This document shows, piece after piece, positions 1-8,439 of a stretch of 12,523 nt of DNA. Source of the DNA: Blastocladiella britannica (taxonomy: Eukaryota > Blastocladiomycota > Blastocladiomycetes > Blastocladiales > Blastocladiaceae). Both the position numbers and the translations under genes were made by a program. The notes beneath the pieces were generated by a model. It worked only from the letters and a program-made list of their open reading frames with translations. It was not told the DNA's origin and searched no databases. Each line of letters starts with the position of its first letter. The first letter of the stretch is position 1. Location of the stretch: NCBI GenBank assembly GCA_025349905.2, contig MU625068.1:1-12523 (forward strand), in the 5' to 3' direction.

Positions 1-165
1 TCCGCTGTTGCTGTTGGTGAAATGCCCCATAACACTCACATTCCTCTGCGATCTGTCCCAGATGAACCCCGCCCCCACTGACAAGCCCTGAAGGCCTTTT
101 GATTCCGCCCTCTCGTTGTGAATAACGGAGCAATGGTTGAATGAAATCAGTGCTGATGGACACAT
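1..165. other. Upstream non-coding stretch, possibly the end of a neighbouring gene
   Basis: I see no supportable gene here. Two + strand frames are open from the left edge and stop near 79-81 and 89-91, so the C-terminal end of an upstream gene could be cut by the window edge. The peptides (about 26-29 residues) match nothing I recognise, and their third positions lack the strong G/C preference of the genes to the right. The rest is unremarkable sequence leading to the poly-T tract before the first gene. Confidence 0.4.
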
Positions 166-226
166 TTTTTTTTTCTTTTTCTTTGTTTTCGCTCCAAAAA
201 AAATTATCGAAAAGTTCAAGAAAAAA
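166..226 (+). promoter_or_regulatory. Poly-T then A-rich leader before the first gene
   Basis: A pyrimidine block of nearly pure T with a few C (about 166-190) is followed by a run of eight A (196-203) and a run of seven A that includes the A of the start codon at 227. T-rich then A-rich blocks just upstream of a start are typical of compact promoters and 5' leaders. The same A-run directly before ATG recurs at the CLF1 start (8532-8538). The role is inferred; no TATA box is clear. Confidence 0.45.
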
Positions 227-3151
227 ATGGACAACGAGGCACCGGCACCACCACCACCATTGGCAGCTGAAATGGAACAAGAGGACAAACAGCCCACGCC
301 GATCCACTCGCCGCTGTCGGTCGCGGGTCTCATTGATGTGCTCAACTCCACCACCGCGGCGCTGCTGGAGATCGTCAAGGACCCGACCGCGCGCAGGTTC
401 CTCGGGTCGCACGCGTCCAACCTCAACCGCATCGCCCAGGAGGTGGAGACCATCGGGCTCGCCGGCCACGCTGCGTCGCGCGACCCGGCCGCCGACTCGT
501 TCTCGTGGGCCAGTCTCTCGGCCGATGTCGCGACTCTTACCGGCGATCGCCGGCGCGCTGCCACACGCCGCGCAACTGCCCGCGCCGACGACAGCGCTGG
601 TGCTGGTGCCGATGCCGATGGGAGTCACCATCGCTACACCCGAAACGATAACGACGGCAGCGACGACGGCGATGGGGCTGACGACGACGACGACGACGGC
701 GATGGCGACGACGTGAATGGTAGCGGCTTCGGATACGACGACAACGATGTGGCGGACGACGATGGCCAGCAACAGTCCTCGCCGCTCCCGAGCACATCCT
801 CGTTCAGCGGCAAAATGGTCCGCCGAAATGGCCGGCTCATCATGTGCTGGACCAACCAGGAAGTCGCGTTCCTGCGCCGGGCCGCGGCCGAAGTTGGGCC
901 ATATGCGGTCGCCATTCACAAGCGCCATGGCCCGCGCGGCACTATTTCGCGGAACCTTGGCCGGTTTACCCAGGAGCAAATCAATAACAAGATCGTCACC
1001 GAGTCGCGCGCTGGACGGCCGTTGCCTCGTGGGCCACCTGGCGGCGCCGTGGCGGCCGCCGCCTCGTCGCGCGCTGGGTCACCGCACGCGAGCCGCGAAA
1101 GCTTGGCGCCTACTCCGACCCGACAACTGCGCACTGCGGCCGCCTCGGCGAGTGGTAATGACGGCTCGGCACCTTCCACCGAATACGGCGCTGACGAGTC
1201 CAAACCGCAAGATGCGGACGGCAACGACCGGGGCGCCGAAAGCGACCAGGGGTCGCAGACCAGTGCCGCTCCCAGCGACGGGGGCCGGATCACGCGCCAG
1301 CGGCAGGCGTCCACCGATAGCACCGCCGCCAAGGAGGCGCAGAACGGCCACCACCACCTAACGACGGCGCCAGGCGGCGGCGGCAACGACGACGACGACT
1401 CGCGACAAGGCCGCACCCGGCCCAGCAGCAGCGCCAGCAACCATGGCGACACAGCGGCGGCCAACGCCAACGCCAACAAAAAGTTTTGGAGCGACATGGA
1501 AATGGACGCGCTGCGCAAGGCCGCCAACCGGTTCGGCAAGAGCGCGGCGCTGATCTACCGCCACCATGGCCCGCGGGGTATCGATGACCAGGCGCTGGGC
1601 CGGTTCGAGCAGTGGCAAATCGCCAACAAGCTCACGGGCGAGACGCGCGTTGGGCGGATGATGGGACAGCAGACGCGGAGGTATCGCCACGCCAATGCCA
1701 AGAGCCGCGCCGTGGTGTCCGACGATGAGAGCGACGACGACAGCGACGAAAGCGACGATAGTGAAGACGAGGGCAGCAGCGACGGGGACCAGGCTGGCCG
1801 CAGCGACACCACCAAGCCCGCTGCATCCTCGGCAGCAGCCGACCGCCGCCGCCGCAACAGCAGTAGCAGCACCACAAGTACCTCTGCCGGTCCCCCCTTT
1901 GCGACGATTACGCTTGGCTCGGGTCGACGCAGCCAGCCCGCAGCAGCAGCAGCAGCAGCAGCCCACGAGGCACCAGGAACCGGGCGGTACTCGTCGCGCG
2001 CCTACACGCCTCTTCAACCCGAGTACACGCCGTCCCTCAAGGACCGACCCGGCCGGTGGACGGCGCTCGAGAACCTGGCACTGCGGCGCGCCGCCGTCTT
2101 TTGTGGGCTCAATGTTGAGCTCATCCTCGCCCGCTATGGCGAGCAGGGTACCGTCAACCGCTCCCTTGGCCGCTTCAATGCCACCCAGGTGACTGCGCGG
2201 TTTGTCAACGAGAAGCGGTCCGGGCGGCCGATCCACAGCGCCGAGTCGCCGCGTGTGACGTCCCCGTCAGACCCCGAGCCAGAACTCACGGCGGCGGACG
2301 TGGATACGTATGGGTTGCGGGCGGCCTTGACGCAAGTGGCCACTCCCATGTCATCTCCAATTGTGGGTGCTCCTCAGCAGTGGCAAATACCGCCACCCGC
2401 ACCACCATTATCATCGTCGTTGCCGGCCTCGCCCTCTTTGCGTCCACCAGCCGCTGCTCCTCGCGCCGCCGCAGCAGCAACGCCGAGCATGAGCTCCTTG
2501 ACAACCTCCGGCCCCTTTCCCAAAAGCGAGCCCAGCGCGCGGATGGGACCGCCGTCGTCGTCATCGCTCCATGCGTCGCCGCTGATCACATCGCCGTCGT
2601 CCGGCGACAGGCATCGCCGCATGTCTCCGCCCACCACCACCATTGCCTCTGCCACGCTGTCCCCCAACGTCTATGGCGCCGCCAACCACAACAAGCTCAA
2701 GTGGACCGAGGAAGTGCACCAGCTGCTGTACAAGCTCGTGCTGCACTATGGCCCGCGGTGGGACGTGATCTATGAGCGGCACGGCCACGAGCTCCCAAAC
2801 GTTAGCAACACGTTCTCGATCGCCGCCGTCGTGTACCGCGCCGCATCGAGGAAGGTGGCGCCGCAGCCCATCATTGACATGACCATCAAGGGACGTGGGT
2901 TCTGGGCCACGTCTACCAAGTCCAACCCCCCACCACTGCTGTACTACTCGATGGACGCGTTGAACGAGCCTTATATACCATCCGAGGAGCCTGCGGCGGC
3001 GGCAGCTCCAGCCATGGATGCCTCTCCAGGTGACGCGAATCGGAAGCGCAAGATCTCGGAGCTCTCTGAGCTGCCTCCAGACGAGGGCGAGGAGGAGGAG
3101 GAGGAGGATGAGGCGGGCGGATCGCCCACAAAGATTCCAAGATTGTCCTGA
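227..3151 (+). CDS. Four-repeat SANT/Myb (telobox-like) nuclear protein
   Basis: Single-exon gene of 974 residues. The start at 227 is chosen because it follows an A-run; the in-frame ATG 30 codons upstream would translate the poly-T leader into a phenylalanine string. Four Myb-like domains of about 60 residues begin at W208, W421, W611 and W826. Each has a W[TS]xxE/M helix, an alanine/leucine-rich second helix and an [HY]G-x-x-G turn. The first three then have LGRF, a Q[IV] recognition-helix core and G-R at the end, for example HGPRGTISRNLGRF in the first. This layout resembles fungal Tbf1/Teb1 telobox Myb domains, which bind TTAGGG-type repeats (recalled family knowledge). The fourth copy is the most divergent. 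Linkers are low-complexity: Asp/Gly-rich near 145-180, Ser/Asp-rich near 495-520, polyalanine near 570, Pro/Ser-rich 680-820. The C-terminus has a basic NRKRK cluster (likely nuclear signal), then a Glu run. Probably a nuclear DNA-binding protein; the target is unknown. Confidence 0.8.
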   Translation: MDNEAPAPPPPLAAEMEQEDKQPTPIHSPLSVAGLIDVLNSTTAALLEIVKDPTARRFLGSHASNLNRIAQEVETIGLAGHAASRDPAADSFSWASLSADVATLTGDRRRAATRRATARADDSAGAGADADGSHHRYTRNDNDGSDDGDGADDDDDDGDGDDVNGSGFGYDDNDVADDDGQQQSSPLPSTSSFSGKMVRRNGRLIMCWTNQEVAFLRRAAAEVGPYAVAIHKRHGPRGTISRNLGRFTQEQINNKIVTESRAGRPLPRGPPGGAVAAAASSRAGSPHASRESLAPTPTRQLRTAAASASGNDGSAPSTEYGADESKPQDADGNDRGAESDQGSQTSAAPSDGGRITRQRQASTDSTAAKEAQNGHHHLTTAPGGGGNDDDDSRQGRTRPSSSASNHGDTAAANANANKKFWSDMEMDALRKAANRFGKSAALIYRHHGPRGIDDQALGRFEQWQIANKLTGETRVGRMMGQQTRRYRHANAKSRAVVSDDESDDDSDESDDSEDEGSSDGDQAGRSDTTKPAASSAAADRRRRNSSSSTTSTSAGPPFATITLGSGRRSQPAAAAAAAAHEAPGTGRYSSRAYTPLQPEYTPSLKDRPGRWTALENLALRRAAVFCGLNVELILARYGEQGTVNRSLGRFNATQVTARFVNEKRSGRPIHSAESPRVTSPSDPEPELTAADVDTYGLRAALTQVATPMSSPIVGAPQQWQIPPPAPPLSSSLPASPSLRPPAAAPRAAAAATPSMSSLTTSGPFPKSEPSARMGPPSSSSLHASPLITSPSSGDRHRRMSPPTTTIASATLSPNVYGAANHNKLKWTEEVHQLLYKLVLHYGPRWDVIYERHGHELPNVSNTFSIAAVVYRAASRKVAPQPIIDMTIKGRGFWATSTKSNPPPLLYYSMDALNEPYIPSEEPAAAAAPAMDASPGDANRKRKISELSELPPDEGEEEEEEDEAGGSPTKIPRLS
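1941..1961 (+). repeat. (CAG)7 microsatellite coding for polyalanine
   Basis: Seven perfect CAG units lie inside the four-repeat Myb gene. They are read in the GCA frame and give an eight-alanine run in the linker between the second and third Myb domains. Likely length-variable between strains. Confidence 0.85.
3089..3112 (+). repeat. GAG-type trinucleotide run coding for polyglutamate
   Basis: A run of GAG units, with GAT at the end, encodes an acidic tract close to the C-terminus of the four-repeat Myb protein, shortly after its basic NRKRK cluster. Confidence 0.75.
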
Positions 3152-3181
3152 AATGTATTCACCCTTTTCCCAATTGCAACA
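3152..3181 (+). other. 30-base in-frame gap between two same-strand genes
   Basis: Only ten codons separate the TGA at 3149-3151 from the next ATG at 3182. The two genes share a frame and the gap has no further stop. It holds a CCCTTTTCCC pyrimidine block and an out-of-frame ATG at 3153 that opens an overlapping frame ending at 3401. There is little room here for a terminator and a promoter, so transcripts of the two genes probably overlap, or the second gene truly starts further downstream. Confidence 0.6.
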
Positions 3182-6100
3182 ATGTTTGCAGCGATTCAAG
3201 ACGAGGCCAGCACCGTACTGCCGCCCGTTTCGGGCACCGGATCGCCAGCCCAGGAAAAGGCGCACATCCCGTCATCCTTGCACTCGATTTCACGACATGC
3301 ATCCCGTTCCCTCGCCTCCGCAGCTCACGGGAAATCTGGCAGTCAAACTCGCCTTGCCGGAGCGCCAGCAGCAACAATCTCTGGTAAACCAGATTCGGTG
3401 ACCGCCGATGCCAAAGCCATGCCGTACCTTCAGCAAATGCGGTCGTCGCGGTCCGTGCTGGACCTGGATCCGAACCACGAACTCGATCCAGCAATGGGAG
3501 CATCACGCGAACTCGGAAGCAGGGGAAGCCTGGCGGCTAGTCTGGAACGCTTGTCGGAATATGGAGCGAGCATGGACGGAGGCGAGATGTGCGGCGGCGG
3601 GGCATTCACCGTGGACAGCGCCGTGTGGCACCCGCACGGCGCGATCCGGGCGCTCGCGGACGACCATGTGCGCCAGCGACTGGTGGTTGACCGGGCAACA
3701 GCCGCACTGGACGACGCGTACGATAAGGTGGAGGCCGCGCTGTATGCAGTGCGCGGCGGCACGCAGTGGTATAGCCGGGCGTTGTGCGGAATCGCATCGG
3801 CCGAAAACGACACTGATGACGCTGCTGCTGCTGTCGCCTCGTTGTCCGAACTCTCGCGATCGGCGGCGTCCTGGGACGACGAGAGCAACGAGGACGAGGA
3901 TCGGCCGTCACGCGGCTCCGAGGGATCCTACAGCGCTGAACCTTGGCGCAGTTCTCGGTTCCTGAACGAGGATAGGCACGACGACGACGAGCGGTTCCGA
4001 TTTGCAGCCATGTTCCAGGCCATCCAGGTACGGCTTTTCTTCTTTTAAACGGACAGGATGGCAATTCACAAGCGGTATTGGATCAACAGGAAAAGGCGCG
4101 CGGATACCTGGTGGACCATGACGAATTGGCCTGCGATGCGGCCGATGTGGGCAATCCCAACCTCGTCATTTTACCCTTCATTGCCCCTCTGAGTGCAGTG
4201 ATGCACGACCTGTTTGAGACGAGCCCAGTGGTCCTGGCCGACTTTGACCAGACGACGGACGGGAACAAGCCAGATCCGCCGCCGAGAGCCGCTTTGGCCC
4301 AAGCAGACGCCCCACCAGTGCTTGGAGCATCATCACACCTGTCCGCGGCGGATCACGCAGGCAGCCACATCAAAACGGTCGTGGCCGTGGTCCAACCAGC
4401 AGCCATCACATTCACCAACTACGTACCGGGCCAGATCTACTCGCACACGGTCGATATCGTGAATACGTCCAAGTCCACGATTGCCGTCGCGATCGATCCG
4501 CGGTCGCCCGCGCTGCAGTGGAAGGAGGTATTCCATGTCGCCATCACGCCGTCTCACACAGCATTTACAGCCCCGCCGCCAACGTTTCGGCTCGCTCCTG
4601 GGCTCCATCGGCAACTCACGGTCATGTTTCGCCCCGGTGCACTGGCAGACTACTCTGCGCCGCTGCGGATTGTCGCACAGTCGGTGTCGGCGGCGCAGCG
4701 GCAGGAGGCGGGGCATTTGGCACCAAAGCAGATGATTCGAGTGGATATTGGTGCCGCGCGGCCGCCGCCGTTGCTGTCGGGCTGGCCCACAGTCTGCCAG
4801 CTCCCAGTGTGCATCAAGCGGGCCGGCGCCACTGTCTCTCGCACGCTCACGGTCCGCAATGACGGCGGCGAAGCGTCGTTTACGGCTCAAGTGCTGACAC
4901 CAGCACCGTCGACGGGGATGACGGGGCACCTTGCTCTCTCACCGACCGTGTGGGCTCTGGCCACGCATCAGGAGGTGGACATTACGCTGACGTATACCTA
5001 TTCTTCCTTGGAAGCAGCGGCCGAGTCCACCGAGGAGCTCGAGGGCCTCGAATGGCCGGTGCTTGTCCGTTGCGATAACGGGTCCGAGCAGAGCGCAACC
5101 GTCATTGCGCCGCTGGCTCCGAGCAGCAGCGAGATCCAGGTCCTGCAATCCACCGTGGCGCTGGAATCGTACCCCGGGATCCCTGAAAAGAGCCGCCTGG
5201 AACTGCACAATCCCTCGGCACTCGCGCTCGCGTACGAGTGGGCATTGCTTTCAGCGCCAACTTGCCCATCATTGTCGCCTTTGGATCCTCCGAACCCGTC
5301 TGCCTTTTCAATTTTGCCTCGACGAGGAGTCATCCAACCCGGGGACGCGGTGCGCGCGACCGTGTCATTTACTGCCACCGCCCTTGCCCAGTACTCGGCA
5401 GTTGCGACGCTCAACGTGTTCCAAGCAGGGGCAAGGGCATTCCCAGCATCCACCAAGGCGGCAGTGGTGCTGGCCACCAAGACGGTGACACTCGAGGGAA
5501 TCTGCCGCCCCATGGAGCTCGCAGTGACTCCCCCATGCATCAAAGTACTGGGCGCACTCGCCGTGGGCCAAACGACCGCGTGGCACTTGACCATCACCAA
5601 CCCGGCACGCGTCCCAGCGCACGTGGCGTGGTCCGTGCAGTGGACGCCGGCGAGCCAGCGGCAGCAGCACTTGGACTCGATTCTTGGGGTCCGGATCATT
5701 GATCCCGAGTCGAATACCGCCGTTCCGCCTGGGGGGAAGCGGACAATTGCCGCGGTGTTTACTGGCAACTGGCCCGGAACTGTGCTGGGGTCGCTCGTTT
5801 GCACGCCGTATGCAACACTGCCGCGTCCAGGCGGTCACGACGACAGCGATGACAGTCGCACGCCTGGTAAGAGTGTGGACATTCCGTTCGAGGTGGACGT
5901 TGGGCCCGTCACTTCGCTTGCACAGGTGTCGGTCGTGGGCGGACACGGAAGCGCGACGGACGCCATTGATCTCGGCCTCGTTCCCGTCGGAACCGCCACG
6001 GAGCCCGCCACGGTGTCGCTGAGTCTCCCGCCGCTGATGCAGGGTAGAATCGTCCAGTGGGCGGTACACGCCAGTTCGCGCGGCACGACTGAGCAGGTGG

Positions 6101-7908
6101 ATGATGGTCATGGAGCCGCGGCCGCACATGCAGTGATTTCGTGCGAGCCATCCTCGGGAACCCTGGCGCCAGGATCGACGGCGGCCGATATTTGCGTCAA
6201 GTGCATTCCTATTCTCGCGTCGCCCACGCCTCAGTCCGCAGTGCTTGTCATTACATTCACGACTACCTCCTCGTCACCGACTTCAGACCGCCCTGGTCAT
6301 GTGCCAACTGCAACCATGCATATCCCCATCGCGTATGCGTGCGCGGCGCCGTCGCTCGATCCTCCCCGCTTCGACACTCGACACCTTGCCGTCAGCAGCA
6401 ATGACCGCGTCGTCGTCGTGTGGCGTGACCACACCACAGAGGTCCCGATGATGCTCACCAACCCGGGCTCGGTCACGACCGCATTCAGGATGCGCGTCAT
6501 GCCGCAAGCGTCGTCGGAACCGGCGCGTAAAGCCGGATGTGAGCAGCAGGTTGGGACTCGGTGGGGATACGTTCCCGCCGGCGGCGAAGCGACCGTGGCC
6601 CTCTCGATTCAAGCTCCTCGGCGAGATGCGACCGAAAAGGGTGGCGGTGAAGATGAGCAACTCTCGGTCCGCGTTCTGGTGGAATCCGACCCGCCCGGCT
6701 TCTTCTCGCACGTGTGCTCGTTCACTGCGGTGCTGCGCACGCCCACACTCACCGCCAGCCCGCCGCTCCTGGACTTTGGATCACTAGCGATCTTTGGGTG
6801 GCAGGTGCAGACGGTGCGGCTCGTCAACCCGACCTCGGTGCCGCTGCCATTTGCAGTTCCCGAAGCGCACGCGCCCATCAGCAGCGCATGGCAGGAAGAC
6901 GATGGCAGCGCCGCGACATCCACGCCACTTGCTTCGGCCACCACCCAAACACTGGTCCCGCAACTCACAGCGCTCGCTGCCCGCGCAGTCGCGCTTGCCA
7001 ACGGTGCTCGCGGCGCCGCGGCCGTGGTCCTGCCGCCGTCCGGTACGGTTCCAGCTGGCGGGAGCGTGGAAGTGGGGGTTTGGTGTATCGTGACGGGTCC
7101 CGGAACGCATGCGCTGCAAGTTCCCATCACGCGCGACCGTTCGGGTCCCGGGATTTCGGTTCGAGTGGCCGCGGCGGGAAGCCCGCTGTGGATCGAGTCG
7201 CCGGTGCTGGACCGCGCGCGGCGCGTGCTGGCGGTCGGCGGGCGCGCCGGTAGTGTGCCGATGCACATCACCAATCTGGCGCCGTACCCGGTCACGGCGG
7301 TGTTTGGGCTTTTGGCGTGGTCGTCGGCGCCTAGTGGTCGTGAGCCGGCCGAGCAGCGATTGAAGCAAGCTCCGCCGCCACCAGCACGCGTCCGGTCGGC
7401 CGAGACAGGCGCATCTCTAACGCACGCATCACTGCAACTGATCGGACCTTCCTCATCGTCCCAAGTCGAGGCACCAGCAAATACCGACAAACTCCCCGGC
7501 GCAGTCCGCGTTTCCTTCCCACCGCGCGCCACCCGCGTGGTCCACGTCCAGCACCGTCGACCCGACAGCCACGCGCGATACATGCACGGCGTGGTAGTGC
7601 ATGAGATGGTTCCCGATCACGGTCGCGACGACACCGGGTGGCAGGCGGCAGTGCGCCAATCGGCCGCGGTCATGCAGTCCCGGCCGGGGAGCGCTGGGTT
7701 GCGCAACGCCGCCGGCGCGTACCTGAAGCGAGCGGTACTGCAGTGGGCCATGTGCGCTCCTGGGTCTGCGATGTACGTGTCGGGTGGGGAGGGGGGAACG
7801 CCGCGCGAACCGTTTGCGTGGTGGGAAGATCCTGCCTCTGCGACTGCCACCGATGCGCATTGGATAGAGGACGAGGACGATCATGCATGGGACGAGGCGA
7901 GTCGATGA
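3182..7908 (+). CDS. Multi-ASH/MSP (Hydin-type) Ig-like repeat protein, probable axoneme/centriole component
   Basis: CDS join(3182..4027, 4090..7908), 1554 residues, with a phase-0 intron after the codon ending at 4027. Residues 1-300 are low-complexity with acidic patches and a short, probably helical segment (about 165-200); I do not recognise them. From about residue 378 to 1440 there are roughly eight beta-rich Ig-like modules of 90-130 residues: about 378-480, 506-595, 629-750, 755-856, 890-1008, 1035-1164, 1169-1305 and 1315-1440. They show ASH/MSP hallmarks: LDFGSLAIFGWQ then VRLVNPTSVPLPF in the seventh, FTNYVPGQ then VDIVNTS in the first, LTITNPA in the fourth, and PG/PAGG turns before the last strands. 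Such chains occur in HYDIN, DLEC1, CFAP65, CFAP74 and CFAP47, which sit on ciliary axonemes or centrosomes; I cannot say which is the orthologue. The tail is acidic (EDEDDH). The start is uncertain: in-frame ATGs at 3419 (residue 80) and 3437 (residue 86) are alternatives. Confidence 0.8.
4028..4089 (+). other. Intron of the ASH/MSP-repeat gene (62 nt)
   Basis: Donor GTACGG after CAG, acceptor CAACAG, phase 0. It removes an in-frame TAA (4046-4048) and joins two long open frames. A TTCAC at about 4065-4069 could be the branch site. An earlier in-frame AG at 4055-4056 would make the intron only 29 nt, which is too short. Confidence 0.8.
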
Positions 7909-7955
7909 CAAGAAAAAAAATGTACGAGTATATATATATGAATATATATATTGAC
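7909..7955. terminator. AT-rich gap between convergent genes
   Basis: The 47 bases between the stop of the ASH/MSP gene (+) and the stop of SPC12 (-) hold a run of eight A followed by an alternating TA tract (about 7928-7952) that is nearly self-complementary. It probably carries the 3' processing signals of both genes; no perfect AATAAA is present on either strand. Confidence 0.55.
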
Positions 7956-8439
7956 CTATTTGGACGTTGACGCAGGATCGGATTGGCTCTCGGGCTGGAA
8001 CTTGACTGGGTGCCGGTTGTAAATACCCCAGGGCGGAATCGCCGCCTAGCCCCGATACAACCAGTCCAGTCCGTTTCGTTTGTGAGCGTACTCCTCAACC
8101 AAATATAAAAGAGCAAAGAGTAATCGAGTGACGCACGATCGAGGCAAGCACAACACCGGCGCCAAATACCTGAAAGACGAGGGCCGTGGATCCTTGCGCA
8201 AAGCCAATTGCCAGGCCCAGGATCTGGTATACATGAATTGAATTGGAGTGCTCATTGACTGAAATGTGGGGCGTAAACAGACGAACCGTGGCAGCCGAAA
8301 TGGTCCAGGTGACGACGCGGTCGGCCAAGACCTGACCGACAAAGTCCTATGCAAAACATCCAATGTTGGATGAATATCAATCCGTTGCACCCATAGATGA
8401 GACACGATACGGTACGATGGGGCCAATCGAGGAAAGCAT
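7956..8439 (-). CDS. SPCS1: Signal peptidase complex subunit 1 (SPC12 family)
   Basis: Four short exons: complement(join(7956..8045, 8137..8223, 8287..8346, 8416..8439)), about 86 residues, all introns phase 0. SPC12/Spc1p is a small non-catalytic subunit of the ER signal peptidase, with two membrane spans and both ends in the cytosol; it helps keep membrane segments from being cleaved. The spliced protein has the family's order: DFVGQVLADRVV (compare D-x-x-G-Q-x-L-A-E at the N-terminus), a first span through ISAATILGLAIGFA, a short loop, a second span VFGAGVVLASI, then PPWGIYNRHPVKFQP, which matches the family's C-terminal PPW-x-[IY]-Y-x-R-H-P-x-[KR]-[WF]. Known members are about 90-105 residues. 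Exons 2-4 are well supported; exon 1 (MLSSIGPI) is tentative, chosen because it gives a 69-nt phase-0 intron. The tail after the HP motif is Ser-rich and ends in TAG at 7956-7958. It is convergent with the ASH/MSP gene and divergent from CLF1. Confidence 0.85.
8046..8136 (-). other. SPC12 intron 3 (91 nt) with a decoy reading frame
   Basis: Donor GTGCGT after the LASI codons, acceptor GGGGCTAG. The longest intron in the window. An open frame within it ends in the same TAG that serves as the acceptor and can look like a C-terminus (…HKRNGLDWLYRG). The conserved PPW…YNRHP block lies beyond it, which shows that this stretch is removed. Confidence 0.75.
8224..8286 (-). other. SPC12 intron 2 (63 nt, no in-frame stop)
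   Basis: Donor GTTCGT, acceptor ATACCAG, phase 0. Its length is a multiple of three with no in-frame stop, so retaining it would insert 21 residues in the middle of the first membrane span. Removing it aligns the span with the SPC12 family without a gap. Confidence 0.75.
8347..8415 (-). other. SPC12 intron 1 (69 nt, tentative)
   Basis: The acceptor GCATAG directly before GAC (Asp of DFVGQ) is firm, since the TAG is an in-frame stop. The donor GTACCG at 8415 is inferred from phase and from the usual intron length here; a GTCTCA donor at 8403 is a weaker phase-0 alternative. Confidence 0.5.

Noticed and set aside
28..30. Start of a divergent - strand gene (MGHFTNSNSG)
   Set aside because: Only ten codons before the edge, no recognisable family, and composition unlike the coding regions.
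137..226. Upstream in-frame ATG that would extend the Myb-repeat protein by 30 residues
   Set aside because: The extension translates a poly-T leader into a phenylalanine run and a lysine-rich segment; the ATG at 227 has the A-run context and starts normal protein sequence.
1358..2236. 292-codon open frame on the - strand over the Myb-repeat gene
   Set aside because: Contains cysteine and valine strings from trinucleotide repeats read backwards; the + strand carries the repeated Myb domains.
4028..4056. A 29-nt intron in the ASH/MSP gene
   Set aside because: The next in-frame AG gives a 62-nt intron like the others in the window; 29 nt is below what spliceosomes here appear to use.
6609..7583. 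324-codon open frame on the - strand over the ASH/MSP gene
   Set aside because: Low-complexity Arg/Ser/Thr-rich shadow of a GC-rich gene; no domain seen.
8046..8093. A last SPC12 exon ending in HKRNGLDWLYRG
   Set aside because: First considered as the C-terminus, but the family's PPW…YNRHP motif lies just beyond its TAG, which is a good acceptor, so this segment is intronic.
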